In this document: positions 52,251 to 64,000 of the stretch, one piece after another
Numbering within the stretch: position 1 is the stretch's first letter
How the letters are laid out: each line of letters opens with the position of its first letter
Assembly: GCA_963277665.1 (NCBI GenBank)
Contig: CAUJRU010000138.1
Location: forward strand, 1,472,967-1,536,966
Reading direction: 5' to 3'
DNA length: 64,000 nt
Source of the DNA: Viscum album
Taxonomy: Eukaryota > Streptophyta > Magnoliopsida > Santalales > Viscaceae
Notes under the pieces: model-generated
What the model saw: the letters and a program-made list of their open reading frames with translations, nothing else
Told to the model about the DNA's origin: nothing
Database searches by the model: none
Made by a program: the position numbers and the translations under genes

Positions 52251-52989
52251 TGACATGAAACAAGAACTCATAGGACAAAAAAGTTACAATGATACAATGA
52301 CGGGATATATCTATTAATGATATAATAATGGAATTTGAAATTACATAAAAATTTGATCATACCTTGAGGAATCATACTAAAACAAATTTAATCCACCCTG
52401 AATTCCAATGGATAATCCTCTAGATAATTGAATAAGGACTCGTTCTATATCATATGAGATAATGGGGTCATTCATATTTAAAAGTAGGTCTCATTGTTTA
52501 TAATTAAATATTAATTCCACTAAAATTACTCAGACAAATTTTTCTAGACTGCCCTCATGGTTAAGAGTATTCTTGATCCTTAACCATGAACCCTTTAGAC
52601 ATATTATTTTTAGGTTTCACTTTTTGGCCTCAAAATTACGTAAATAACGTACCTTCCAAGCATAACCCCATTATCAGTGGTGTATTATTTGGAGGGGTGA
52701 GGTTATTATTTGAAAAAATATGGTTTCGTCTTCCCGTATATCATGATTGGCAGTATGGTTTCCTTCAAGAAACGGCATGGTTTTACCTAACATTTCATAT
52801 ACTATGAAGAACACTCAAGGATTTAAAAATACCCATAAAAATTGGAACATCTCCAATGAATTATCCAATAAATGAATGTTCAATATAGTGGTCAATAAGT
52901 TCCTAAAAGAATGTAATATGACTTTATAATCTCACCACTATGATGTTTAGTTGTCCCAAAATGTACTCATTATTATAGACATGAACAAA
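52251..52989. other. spacer between repeat A and minus-strand chromodomain relic
   Basis: AT-rich and without a readable gene. The 3' untranslated part and polypurine tract of the minus-strand gypsy element should lie here, but I could not pick them out. Confidence 0.4.
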
Positions 52990-55660
52990 AAGTGAAGAAA
53001 ACTTCTGAGTTAATACAAATTCCCCACCCCACATCTCGAGGATATCCAATTCACAATACCATTGTATCATAACCAAAGGAACACTTTTATCTGGATGTAC
53101 CTTTTCATAGTGAGCATTAAGGTAAATTGGTTTCTCAACAATGGTGGTTTTGAGATAAAAATCAAAATCATTCCATTAGATCACATAAGAAGGAACTTGT
53201 GGATACCTCTTATCATTGGAAACATGAAACAAATCATGAATCACTGTCATGTTACATGGTATGTCCAACCAATATGATATATTTCTATGTCACTCTATTA
53301 TCTCAAATGGGATTAGAACCCTCAGTTCAAACATATCCTTATTACCATGTTGATGATTTCCTTTGGTTGTACTATAGGAAAAACCATATGATCAAACCTA
53401 AAATCTAATGGGTGACAGTAATGCTATAATTATTTTTTCTTATTAATTAATGTTGTCATCAATATCTTCTGAATCAATTATACCTTTTCTGTCTTCACTT
53501 GAAGGAGACTCATCCCAAACATGGAATTCTCTCCCATATATTCCCAGTAAAATGGAGTTCTACAGGGATAAAAATACATTGAATTAAATAGAACCATCCT
53601 TATCTAATCATGATAATTATTGTTATATTATTATTTAATAAGAGGGATATAATTTCCCAATACAACTGAAGTCATTCATGAAATCCTAAATCATATCCAT
53701 GTGAAAATAGACAATTCTGTATATCTATGAATCCATCTTTAGATGATAATATATCATAATTTCATCTTGAAACCCATAATCTCATACTAACATTCTATAA
53801 ATTGGATATGAACTTAAAATTCCTTTGATAATTAATAAAATAGGGATACCGATGATGTCTAAAAATATATTGATTTGAAATTCTCTGATTTTTTGCACTT
53901 TCATCGCCTCCTCGATTGGTAATAAGATCGATGATTTTGGAGGAGGATCAATGATCACAAAAATCACAAAGTTCCTTCTTTGATTCCATAGAAAAACACA
54001 ATATATTTTTGTGGAAACCACATCCCACATCTATATTGGAATGGTTATATGTTGCAAAAAAATTTATGGTCTCTAGTGATGCACTATAAGTCATGGAAAA
54101 TTGAGTAACTGTGATATAAAATCTTTAATTTAGCACCTCATTAACAACCACTAATACTAACAATAGAAGTCATTATACGTCATCGATTCTATAGGTTTTA
54201 TGGAATAACATGACTGGTGTCAAATATCCATCAACTATTTCCTCTGAAATGTTATTAAAATCAACCTATTATGAAATATATGCTCCATTGGGAGACCAAG
54301 ACCTATTTCCAAAGGGCTCCCCACTATAAATGATTTTAACAAATCATTGTAACGTTATATATGTAACCTTATTGTTATAAAATAACAATATAAAATATGA
54401 GTTTTCTTTCATTGATACCAAGATCATAATTTCACCAACCACATTGGATCCAAAATATATATTTTCTCACCAAAACATCAAATAATACTCCACATCTTAT
54501 TACTACAATGATTATTTTAGTAATTTTCATATTAATTCATTGGAATTAAAATTACATTTCCCTAGAGTGTATGATATGTAAAAATAAAATTTATAAAGAT
54601 ACCCACCATGTGATTCAATCTCAACTAGAAATCCATGTATGTAAAAATATATATCAGGCTATTTATATTTGAATACACTTTATGATTCTCCCCAAGGAGA
54701 TAGTGATACCACATTTTGGTTGAATGTTTAACCAATCCATTATCAAAATAATGTGAATGATATTTCATCTCATGAGTAAATTTCTAGTGAAAGACATAGG
54801 GTACTACATTATTTCCGACATCAAAAAACATTATAAACCCATACAATATGTTGCAATGAAAAAATCACCACTGAGACCTTGTTTTGGAAGAATCAAAATA
54901 GGTGATGAATTTATCATCTCCATTATCAACTAAAAATATATTTTATATTTATCATTATATTTATTAGTAAACCCATATAGTTTTACGATATCATAAAACA
55001 TGTGATAATGGAGAAATAAAAAAACTATATTTAGAAACCTTAAAAATTAAAGAAGTTTAAAATCTCATACACATTGATGGTATTCACCATATAAATAATT
55101 ATCTGTAATTTTGTATGATCCACTATGATTACCTTCATATATATTTAATTATGTTCAATGATAGCTTCCCAAATAAAAAAACAAATTTTGAAATCATACC
55201 ATAATGATGGTGTTACTTCAAAGACTTGTGATTGATATCTAAATAGTCCATGTTCTACTCATTTTTCTTGGAGTACACAAAAATATCATTAGTGAACAAA
55301 AAAACCCGATAAGAACTAATGAATCACTCTATACAAGAAATCCATAATTACCATATATATGTTTTTTGGACTGAATGGAATTTTAATTAACATGAAATCT
55401 GTTTACCAGATCCTGAATGATAACTTAAGAAAATTCACTTCTGGAACACTCAAATGGTGATAACATCACCCCATGAAAATCTTTGAAACCCAATGTTCCC
55501 CCAAAATTTTCTCAATTGTATCATCAAACCTATGACAAATAGATACATTATTAACTGTAAAATTATTTGGTTTTATAGAACCCATAAAATGGATGAAGCC
55601 TCACCATTTTATTTATAATTATAGAGGATTATGATCCCACTATATTCCGTGACATCTCCT
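52990..55660 (-). pseudogene. decayed Ty3/gypsy pol on the minus strand (RT, RNase H, integrase, chromodomain)
   Basis: Read on the minus strand from right to left. RT is seen near 55500-55560 (CHRFDDTIEKIL and SKIFMG-like words), with the catalytic box as TNDIFVYSK at about 55270-55297. The post-RT TxVxEI...F run lies near 55055-55100. RNase H follows near 54690-54850 (VVPYV, THEMKYHSH, KMWYHYLLGE). Integrase is clearest in the 82-codon open frame 53782-54030 (FVIFVIIDPPPKSSILLPI, DIIGIPILLI), continuing to a CRTPFYWEY stretch near 53545. The FHVS word of the chromodomain approach is near 53230, and LVMIQWY is near 53070. Stops and frameshifts are dense. The order and spacing match the young pol, so identity is fairly secure despite decay. 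Confidence 0.7.
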
Positions 55661-57540
55661 TTGCTCCTCTTCTCCAGTTTCTTCTCTCTTTCACCTACAT
55701 GAAAATCCTGAGATTGTTACATTCTCTATGGTCCATCAATGGGTCAATGGTGTGATTTATGGTCTAATCACTATGATAGAGTTATATAGTGCCTCGTCTC
55801 AACTGGATCTGAAATTGTTTGCTAACATTGGGAGGAATATACCCTTATTTTCTTCATTGGATTGTTAGGTCTCCTCTTCCTATATGTTTCATGAAAATGA
55901 GGTGATTGGTCTTTTGGAAGTTATGAATTTTTATATACATTATAGAAATGAAGATAATCTGATCTATTCCTCATCCTCTAACCCATGTTCGGTTAACGGT
56001 ATTAATTTTTCTATATTTTATTGATCTATTTGGTTGTATATGCATCGTGTCACTCAACTGATGATGTTTTGTATCACCCTCCAAGGTTTTCCACTTTCTC
56101 TTCCAAATTTGGCGATCCTAAGTTTGATAAGGAATATGATTGTCGAGTTTTATGTATGGAACTGTGCACTCGTGCACTCTATTATCCAATTTCTATGAGG
56201 ACATGCATGGAGGTTGATGCTTCTATGTATCTGATTGAGTTCATTTCTATCGAGGTAGTGGGTGAGCTGAGGTGGAACCAAAGGATGTGCATTGAATCCT
56301 AGGTCATTTTCTACACAGACTGATGTCAAATGAGGCATTTAGATCCTCTTTTTCATTATGGAAAGAGTGACATGCATCACTTTGGTGGATTCATAGACTA
56401 TGAATGGGAGAAACGACATAGTTGATAAGTTTCCACTATCTATGTTGAAATGAAGGAGACTGGTGAATCTGCGAGGGTTGGCCATGGGCCTCTTCAGAAT
56501 ATTGTGGTTACACCCTCAAACCCGAGTGTGGATGGGGTATTCAAAAGGATGAATTGCGATCTAGGTGTGGTGTCTACTATGGGGGAAAAGTTTACAGTGG
56601 ATAGCCCATAATTGGGCATCAAAAATGGCGATGTTGTTCCTCCACATTTCATCTCTGTAGATGGTTGCAGTGGAGGAATGGAAATGGATTCTAGGGGAGT
56701 GGTGGTTATCATGAAGGATGATCAAGGAATTGAGATTGGTAACAATTTTAACGTGATAATGAATGAGGATTCTGGTAAATGAAATGAATCATCTAGGGAG
56801 ATGGCTTCAGATGTACAACATTTTATAGTGCATCAGGAGTTTCCTACTAAACTGGTGGGATTGTAGCTGATTTCTAGCACTGTAGTGGAACAAATTTATT
56901 GTGGGAATGTATGTCTTAATGAGGGACACACTAATGGGGAACACGGTAAATTCTTGGCATCTATAGACGATTATAAGAAATCCTAGAGGATTGAATTGGT
57001 CTGGTGCATGAGGATAATTGGAAGGAGAATAGACACTTGGACGTACCATGTATGTGGGGGGTGTCTCTTATGATAATAAGGAAAATTATAGGTTCCCTCC
57101 CAATAACCATTTCAATGAATTCTATAGTGATATTATTAATATGTGGAGAAAGAATGAAAATGATAATGTGAGCGATTTTACTTATCCTCCAAAGAGGATG
57201 CCTAGAAACCACTAATGTAACATGATAATGACAGTGTCTACTATATCCTCCTTCATGGACTCCAAATAGAAAGAGATGGATTAGAAACATAGGTGGGTTA
57301 ACAAGAAGCCCTCGAGGGATCCATTAACTTCGGAGAAACTATGAATAAGGGAGAAATACATTAAAATAATCAAATCCTATAATTCATAGTATGAGTGGGA
57401 GTTGGCTGATCGTGAGGTGGACAAGGATGTTGAAATGGTGATGAGTATGAACCTTTTTTATTTGTTTCTTGCAAGGAATGATGTCATGTTTAAAACATTG
57501 TACTCTACTCTCTTTTTTTATTAAATAAATTTGGAGGACT
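55660..57540 (+). pseudogene. LINE ORF1-like fragment of a second LINE lineage
   Basis: A block less AT-rich than its surroundings, with coding-like text on the + strand. The best open frame, 56021-56302, contains RVLCMELCTRALYYPISMRT and CMEVDASMYLIEFISIEVVGE, which resembles the second half of a DUF4283 domain (the ARVCVEVD-type stretch) followed by an IE(Y)E-like end. After a stop comes a decayed Cys/His-like stretch (FYTD...CQMRHLDPL). Later frames (56450-57290) are Ser/Val/Asp-rich and unrecognised. No ORF2 follows. It appears to interrupt the minus-strand gypsy pol at its RT end. The assignment is inference from pattern. Confidence 0.45.
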
Positions 57541-59734
57541 GGCCATTTTTCATGGGATTTCACCTTTCTAATATAGAAGAATGCTGATGCCCGTGGTGAA
57601 ATGCTAGGAAATTAAATCCATTAGACTGTAGTTCCTATAGTTTGACATTATAATCCACCATCATAGCATTTTGCAGTCAATATCATATCAAATAAATGGA
57701 AACCACACTAGGGATCTAGTCCATAGTAAAATCAACCTTGAACTATGGTGGAAAACAAGAAAACCCATCCAAAAAGACATCAGGTTACAAAAACACAACT
57801 AAAGGTTGATGAAATCCCATAAGGAACAAAATGCTCTGCCATTCAATATCTAGAATTCCACTCGCCATAAAAACATGACTGAATAAATGAAAATATTATA
57901 ATTCAACCTGATGTTGATAAAAATTTATCTAGGAATTAATAATGATCATCCAATCCATGTTAGGTATTAGGATGATGTTGTTAATATTAGTATATAAACA
58001 TTCCTACAACACATTAAAGTCACTTATCACCATCAGAAATGTGATATACTTGAAAATGATTTCATAGCATGTTCCCAAAACTGTGGAAATATCTAGAAAG
58101 AATGTGATATGGTATGAACATATTCCCCAGAATGAAGATAACTTTGATTATATAAAATAATGAGTATCACCAATATAAAACAAAGATAAAACCATAAAAA
58201 TTAAAAAAATAATTATTTATGTAATACTAGATGTCCTTACATCATATTCTTATTATTCATACTCCCATGAATTATGGAATTTGTTCCTAGCCAAATGAAC
58301 ACATCACCCCCTTGGATATAGGATAATACACAGCACCCTACGGAAACATCAGAATGGAATTACAAGACCATGGTGAGAGATGATCCAAACATATTACCCA
58401 GGTATGCACATTAATGAAAGTGCCTTAGATTTAATTATAATATGAAATGATGATATTTCATAGGATTCCATGTATATTTATTCTTAGTATGACCACACCA
58501 TCCACATTATTAACAGATAAAGTGATGTTTTCTTTAATAATCACATGAAATATGACCTTAAGAAAGCCGACCACCCATGCACTTCCTTATCTTGATAGAA
58601 GTCACACCCTATATTTCAACTACACAAACAAAATCCCCACAAACAGTACAATTTCATTAATAATCATCCTTAACCAATATTTTTTTCTAGGTTATCCCCA
58701 TGGTGTTTGAAATTCACAAGATAATCAACATCGAAAAAATAACAATCCTTAGACCATAATCAATTGTTCAGGACTTTACGTACAAATTGGTTACAATATA
58801 TAGTTCAAGATATACCATATCCATAAAATGAAATAAATAATATATTATATTAAACTCTCTATGTTTCATGTTTAGAAACAACAAGGTCTTCCCAGTGTGT
58901 AACATCATCAGGTAAAACATCATATTGTAAATTTTCATGAAATAAGACTATGTAAGATCCTAATTAAAAATATATTTCAATGTAGAGTCCCAAAGTATGA
59001 TTCCAAGCCCAGTCATCATTCACTTTGAAAACCCCTCCTTCAATTCCTTAAGAGTGATCAAATTAATTATGATACTTTCAATATTCTCAATCCACTACTT
59101 TGATTTGTTGGTACTTTTTTCACAAGACAATATGGGTGAATGCCTCTTAGTGAATTTTGAACCATGATATTCCATATGTGCATGGTTCATAACACCTTGT
59201 AGATCATGATTTTGAATTATGTAGAATATATATTACACTAAAAAAGTTTCCACCAAAGTATATACATGAGGAACCTTTCAAGCATGTTCCACAGCCTCAT
59301 TTAAAAGATATTTTGTTGGAGGCATACTACTAGAAAATGATGAAAACAAACAACTAAAATTTTTATCCAAATTCTAAAATCACCATATCAACTTCAATAA
59401 TTCATGTCAACTCATTAAAAACCAATAATTAAAGGTAATATGAATTCTATAGATAAAACATGTCAATTTTAAATAAAGCCTAAAAATTTAAATAATATCC
59501 CCATATAGTTCATTAAATTTTCTAAAAACAGTATGTGTAAAACATGGGAATTATTTTATTACCCCCTATAGAAGATGAAGTTTAAAAATTATTGTGATTA
59601 GACCAGGAACCCTCTCACGCTGAATACGTAAATCGATAAAGTCCTAACATTGATCTACCTAAGACATTAATCAAAATCATTGATGTTTTATCACACTAAA
59701 TAAACTGAAAATTTATCTAATACCATTCCGTACT
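57541..59734. other. AT-rich spacer, possibly outer part of LTR repeat B
   Basis: No gene recognised. A TATAATCCACC word at about 57649, preceded by TTTGACAT, could be a worn reverse-oriented LTR end and primer site, which would make repeat B about 3.4 kb long. Block similarity to 42.6-44.4 kb is weak. Confidence 0.35.
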
Positions 59735-61075
59735 GATGAAATTTATGTCATCTAGGTACTCAACCTTAGACAACCTACCATGGTAGTTAAGTGAATAATA
59801 TATCTAAAAAAAGTTATATATATAAAAATAAGTAAATACAATGAGATCACAAAAAAGTAGAAAATGGATGATACCTTGATCCATACAATCCATACCAAAT
59901 TGGATAAACTAGAATGTATGACAAGATAATACAATTACGCCTCTATGTAACCAACGATTTCATTCAAACTATCATGGGATGATGTATATTAAATAAATAT
60001 ATTCTGATCTGCTTTATTATTGAATTCCCCATACTTGAATCATTAAAATATATTGCCACACCCACACAAAGGAAAAAATATGATTGTGAGTATAAAGATA
60101 ATAAATATTCCCAAAAAGAATATATACAATGTCTAACATCAATTATAATATAGTTCATGTTTTTAAAAAACATTGTTTTTCCAATCATTTAAATAAATCA
60201 AAAATCATTTTTAAATCACTCATCATTTTTCATAAAATCCAATCATATTCAAAATAAAAGTACAATAACAAGTATTTGTGATAATGATGAAAGAACAAAA
60301 TATATAATATAAGTGTAAACCGAAAGATATTAATGTTTTAAATATATCATTGAAAAAAACATCATGTGATTGATGTGAGAAAAAAATTGTCAATAAACCT
60401 ATCATGTGAAAGAATGTGAGTAAATAACCCTAAAACAATCCATCATGTTTTAATACAACAAAAGATGAATAGGTAAACCATTTTGTATCCATCCTCTATA
60501 TATACTAACTAGAAATAAAAAACAAAACCAAAATAATAATACAATTGATTCTATCGGAATATCCACTAGAGGAATTACACCAACTACGGTGAAAGAAAAC
60601 CTCATGTGGCAATACATTCACTATGAGTGGTATATATATTCTTGGTTAATCCACTGTTTCTCATTTTTTTTGACTATCAGGATCCATTTAAACATACATT
60701 CTCATTATTTATATAATATTATCAAAGAAAACAAAATTTAATTTAGTTCTTTAAGGCTCATTTTTAAACCAAAACTAGCATTCTATAATCTTATCAGGAA
60801 CATGATGTAAAAAACATTTTTTAAAGAGAAACCGCATTATAATATTATTTCCTTCGAAATTCCATCATAATTACAAATTAATTATAAATATTGAATAATA
60901 AAATGAAAATAACAAGATCATTTTGAAATTTATTTAATAACACCTTTTTATGGAGACTCATAGATAAACAATGGAGGTAGAACTAAAATCCTTTGAATAC
61001 AAAGACTAGGGAATAGTAAATTGGGTCCTCATGATCATAGATCCATGATAAAATAAATAAATTAATATATATATA
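59735..61075 (-). repeat. diverged direct repeat B, probable 5' LTR of minus-strand gypsy element
   Basis: Partner of repeat A (50910-52250) at a near-constant offset of about 8825 bp over 1.3 kb. It lies upstream of the minus-strand pol relics, as a 5' LTR would. Its right end meets an (AT)n run and a sequence beginning TATAACAGCCC, where similarity to A stops. Confidence 0.6.
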
Positions 61076-61082
61076 TATATAT
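61065..61082. repeat. (AT)n microsatellite
   Basis: An alternating A/T run directly before the TATAACAGCCCGATATC sequence. Confidence 0.85.
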
Positions 61083-61784
61083 AACAGCCCGATATCATAA
61101 GCCCGGATCTGGTTCCCTAAATTCATCCATTGTAATGATTAAAAGGAATCAAATACTGAAGAACTGACCAGTTTATCATATTTTTAATACCAAATTACAT
61201 ACCTGATTCCAATTTTACATTAGAGATAGAAAATTCATTACAATACATAACAAAAGATAGCAAACTATATATTAGAAAAACAATTTGAATATATCATTAT
61301 CATAACATGATGAAAGGAATAGGATAATTGTGAGATGAGATTCTCATTAATGTTTTATTATAGTGGGAAATATAATGATTTTGTAATGGATAATCAATAT
61401 AGAATGATAAATAACTAAACACACATAACACTTCATCAATTAGGGTTTAAGGAAATATATCTATTGAAAATTTTTATAGTGAAAAATAGATGGATAATAA
61501 TAATAAAAAGGAATGAAATTATTAACTTTTTCAAATCATGTATATAGAACAAGAACCATTATAAAGTCCTCTAATATTGTTAACATAAGTTAAATATCTG
61601 GGTAAAACACATATAATTCTTGTTTTGAAATAAAATTTAAGCCTCCATTACCAACTGATTTGGTCTCATTAGACTACCAAACCATCGAGTTAATATGATT
61701 TAATTTTTCAAAGCATTTGTAATTCATTTCCAAATCCATCCATATATTTCAAATTATATATTTAATTCATAAACACTATTCCAA
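61083..61784. other. AT-rich spacer with an LTR-start-like beginning
   Basis: The first bases (from 61080, TATAACAGCCCGATATCATA and then AGCCCGGATC) resemble the opening of some plant gypsy LTRs, but no partner is visible in the window. The rest is AT-rich with no gene. Confidence 0.3.
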
Positions 61785-62775
61785 CTTTGTACTAAATATC
61801 TATTGTGTAACCAAAACAGGGAGGATGCAGATCATCTTTTCCTGTCTTGTGTGACAGCCTCTGCCTTATGGAGTTTTTTTTGATTTATTCAACTACAGAT
61901 GGCCTTTTACTGATTCTATTTCTGCATTTCTTAAAAATAGCAGTAGATCTGAACATTCTTTGCAGATAAAAAACATCATACTGGCGAAAGTGGCAGAACT
62001 CATCCATGAGATTTGGTACGTTAGAAATGACCTTATTCATAATAATCACAGTTTTAGTCTCAATGCAAGAAAATTCTTGGATTCTTGTCGCGATCTAGGA
62101 ATCTGCTTTCATTCAAAAAGATTGTTGCAACAACTCGGTTGGGGACTTTGAGATCCTTCACCGCCTCCGAGTTCGTGGCATTTACCCAAAGAACAAACGC
62201 ACCTTCGAGGTTTTTTGGTTGGAACCAATGTCAATATGGATAAAAGTCAATGTTGATGGTGCTTCCAAAGGAAATCCAGGCCCTTCCAGTTGCGGAGCTA
62301 TTTTCAGAGATTCTGCTGGTCAGTGTTGGGGTTTTTTCTACATCAGATGTGGTCACTCGTCATCGCTGGAGGTGGAACTGTTGGGTGTCATCAATGCTGT
62401 TGAATTTTCTCTTCAAAGTGGTTGGAGGAAGTTATGGATTGAGAGTGATTCAACCACAATCATTCATCCCATCTAGAATGGCATCATTCATCTGGCCTGG
62501 AAACATACTACTTTTTGGATGAACTACCTTAACTCACTTAATGGGATTTATTTTATAGCTACCCATACGTACCATGAAGCAAATTCTGTTGCTGATGCTC
62601 TTGCCAACAACGGAGTTCACCAGTGCATGACTTGGATGAACTACATGCCTGCTGATTTATTTGAGCATTTTGATTGAGATTGTAATAAAATCCCTTATTT
62701 CAGACTCTTGTAACATTCTTGATTTTCAATAAATTGTGCATTGGTCTTTGACCAAAGCATTACCTTTAAAAAAAT
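61785..62775 (+). mobile_element. 5'-truncated L1-type LINE copy
   Basis: Begins within the zf-RVT region (CTKYLLC, then REDADHLFLSC) and runs through RNase H to a 3' end resembling that of the 44-50 kb LINE: an AATAAATTGTGCATTGG-like tail followed by A-rich sequence. It is about 1 kb, the usual outcome of aborted target-primed copying. No clear target duplication was found. Confidence 0.75.
61818..62677 (+). pseudogene. LINE ORF2 C-terminus with RNase H (truncated copy)
   Basis: After a broken zf-RVT tail, 62219-62476 is open and contains WIKVNVDGASKGNPGPSSCG (first Asp), LEVELLGVINAVEF (Glu) and WIESDSTTI (third Asp), so unlike the longer LINE this copy keeps that position. A TAG at 62474 interrupts the IxNGIIHLAW stretch. 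The frame then runs on through HEANSVADALANNGVH (last Asp) to TGA 62675. RNase H would remove LINE RNA from the cDNA hybrid. Confidence 0.8.
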
Positions 62776-63640
62776 TTAAAAATGTATGTAAAAATGGAAT
62801 AATGTTTTGGAAATCATCATATATATCATATAAGAATATTTATATTTAATATAAATTTTATTTCCAATGAAAAAATATTACAATAATTTGACAGTTTTAT
62901 GAGAAATTTAACAATCCCAAATTAGAGTAATATTTCTATCAAAAATTTTACCACATTGTAATTTTAAATTAAAAACCATTTTTATGAGAAATATTAATGT
63001 GATAAATAAAAACCTTGAGGTTTTAGTGATTAATTTAGAAATGAAAATGAGAATTATATAAATAAAAAAAATTATTATGTTCTTGCAGATGACATTTATC
63101 TCATTGATGTAAAAAGTTTGATGAAATTACATCACCTTACACGACCTTTGGGTTGAATTATCTGTACACTCATGTATAATGTTTCTAGGAATGTTATTAA
63201 ATTATAATATATCCATATTAATTTATCATATATAATCCTACTATAACATAATATAACCCCATCAGTAATAATAAATCATCATTTTCATCATATCTAATGT
63301 TAATTGCCTTGATTTTAGAGTATGTGTTGAGTAGTTATTTTTGATCCTATTACTAATATCATGAATTAATAATATAAAAATGTTCAAAATAATGTAAAGA
63401 AATATATTTTATATATATGTATTTATGGAAATCCTTAATTTATGGATATAGTAAATGAAATACACCGTTCTAGGTGACTTTACATCGTACATACTAATTA
63501 ATGTTGTTTCTATTTTAGTGTTGTATTAAAATAATAATAATTAAATGATATAAATTTATGTGATAATATAGTTATAATATTTAATTAATATAAGTACCAT
63601 ATTTATATTTAATTCATCCTTAATACCTTCTATGGAGGCG
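62776..63640. other. AT-rich stretch, probably LTR interior
   Basis: No gene seen. It precedes an LTR end and primer site, so at least part of it should be the LTR of the element at the right edge. The start of that LTR was not found. Confidence 0.35.
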
Positions 63641-63690
63641 GGCTTGGGGTAGTTGTATCTCGAGCCCGGGTAGGGTTGGGTCATGAAAAA
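63641..63690 (+). repeat. LTR 3' end of the right-edge element (partial)
   Basis: An abrupt change from AT-rich to GC-rich text, with CTCGAGCCCGGGTAGGG followed by TTGGGTCATGA, directly before a primer site. The LTR boundary is probably within 63683-63690. The partner LTR lies outside the window. Confidence 0.5.
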
Positions 63691-63691
63691 G

Positions 63692-63703
63692 TGGTATCAA
63701 AGG
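63692..63703 (+). other. primer-binding site of the right-edge LTR element
   Basis: TGGTATCAAAGG matches 10 of 12 positions of the methionine-tRNA primer site and is preceded by an LTR-like end. Confidence 0.65.
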
Positions 63704-64000
63704 TGGTTCATTCCTTGGGATGTTGTGTGAACGTCCCTAAAATAGGAATTGGTTGGGATATAGGGCAACAATGTTAACGTGTCTCGAGAGCGGCTCTCAG
63801 GCCAGGGAGTCCAGTGATGGTGCAGCGGCCGACGTATCCATTCACCAGGACCTTGATAACCTGCTTGTCGACTCAGAATGCTGAGACACTTGTTGAAGGG
63901 AAATTTTTTGGTGCATCACATAGGACTGAGTCTTGACTGTCCTTCTTGAGTCAGCTCCCCATTGTTGTTGTTATTGGTATATACACATATGCTCATCTGA
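63704..64000 (+). other. leader of an LTR retrotransposon leaving the window
   Basis: GC-richer, non-coding text with no frame open across it, as expected for the leader between primer site and gag. It differs sharply in composition from everything within 10 kb, so this insertion may be fairly recent. Family not identifiable from this part. Confidence 0.5.

Noticed and set aside
58460..58545. Minus-strand words resembling a copia-type gag zinc knuckle (CGWCGHTKNK)
   Set aside because: The spacing lacks three residues of a CX2CX4HX4C knuckle, and no copia protease or integrase follows. The region is better explained as the LTR of the minus-strand gypsy element.
1..64000. Host protein genes, rRNA, CRISPR arrays or tandem satellites
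   Set aside because: No convincing example was found on either strand. All strong coding similarity belongs to retroelements, and no spaced direct-repeat array or long tandem array was seen.

Overview
The window looks like plant nuclear DNA made almost entirely of transposable elements in extremely AT-rich sequence. Evidence for a plant is a Ty3/gypsy chromovirus (Tekay/Del-like) with a methionine-tRNA primer site and a chromodomain, plus L1-type LINEs whose ORF2 ends in a plant-style RNase H domain. I found no convincing host gene, tRNA, rRNA or CRISPR array. Every recognisable coding region is an inactivated element gene.

Layout. 1-17158 is AT-rich sequence with only faint hints of old elements. 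17159-40666 is an old, heavily decayed gypsy element on the + strand. Its 5' LTR is split by a much younger, nearly complete gypsy element at 18356-30150, with 3.56 kb LTRs, a primer-binding site, a polypurine tract, gag-pol and a 5-bp target duplication. The old element's pol is interrupted again by a 649-bp CACTA-like element at 34287-34935, flanked by a 3-bp duplication.

A 6.3 kb L1-type LINE at 44417-50722 is bounded by a 15-bp target duplication with one mismatch. Minus-strand gypsy pol relics (RT, RNase H, integrase, chromodomain) lie at about 52990-55660. They sit between two diverged direct repeats, 50910-52250 and 59735-61075, which are probably that element's LTRs; the LINE seems to have landed in one of them. 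A second LINE ORF1-like fragment lies at about 55660-57540, and a 5'-truncated LINE tail at about 61785-62775. The right edge (63640-64000) holds an LTR end, primer-binding site and leader of another LTR element that leaves the window.

The relative order that can be read is: old gypsy element, then the CACTA-like element and the young gypsy element inserted into it. No gene here forms a host pathway. The functional links are only those within each retroelement: gag packages RNA, pol copies and integrates it, and the chromodomain guides targeting. All copies seen carry stops or frameshifts, so any mobility would need proteins supplied in trans.
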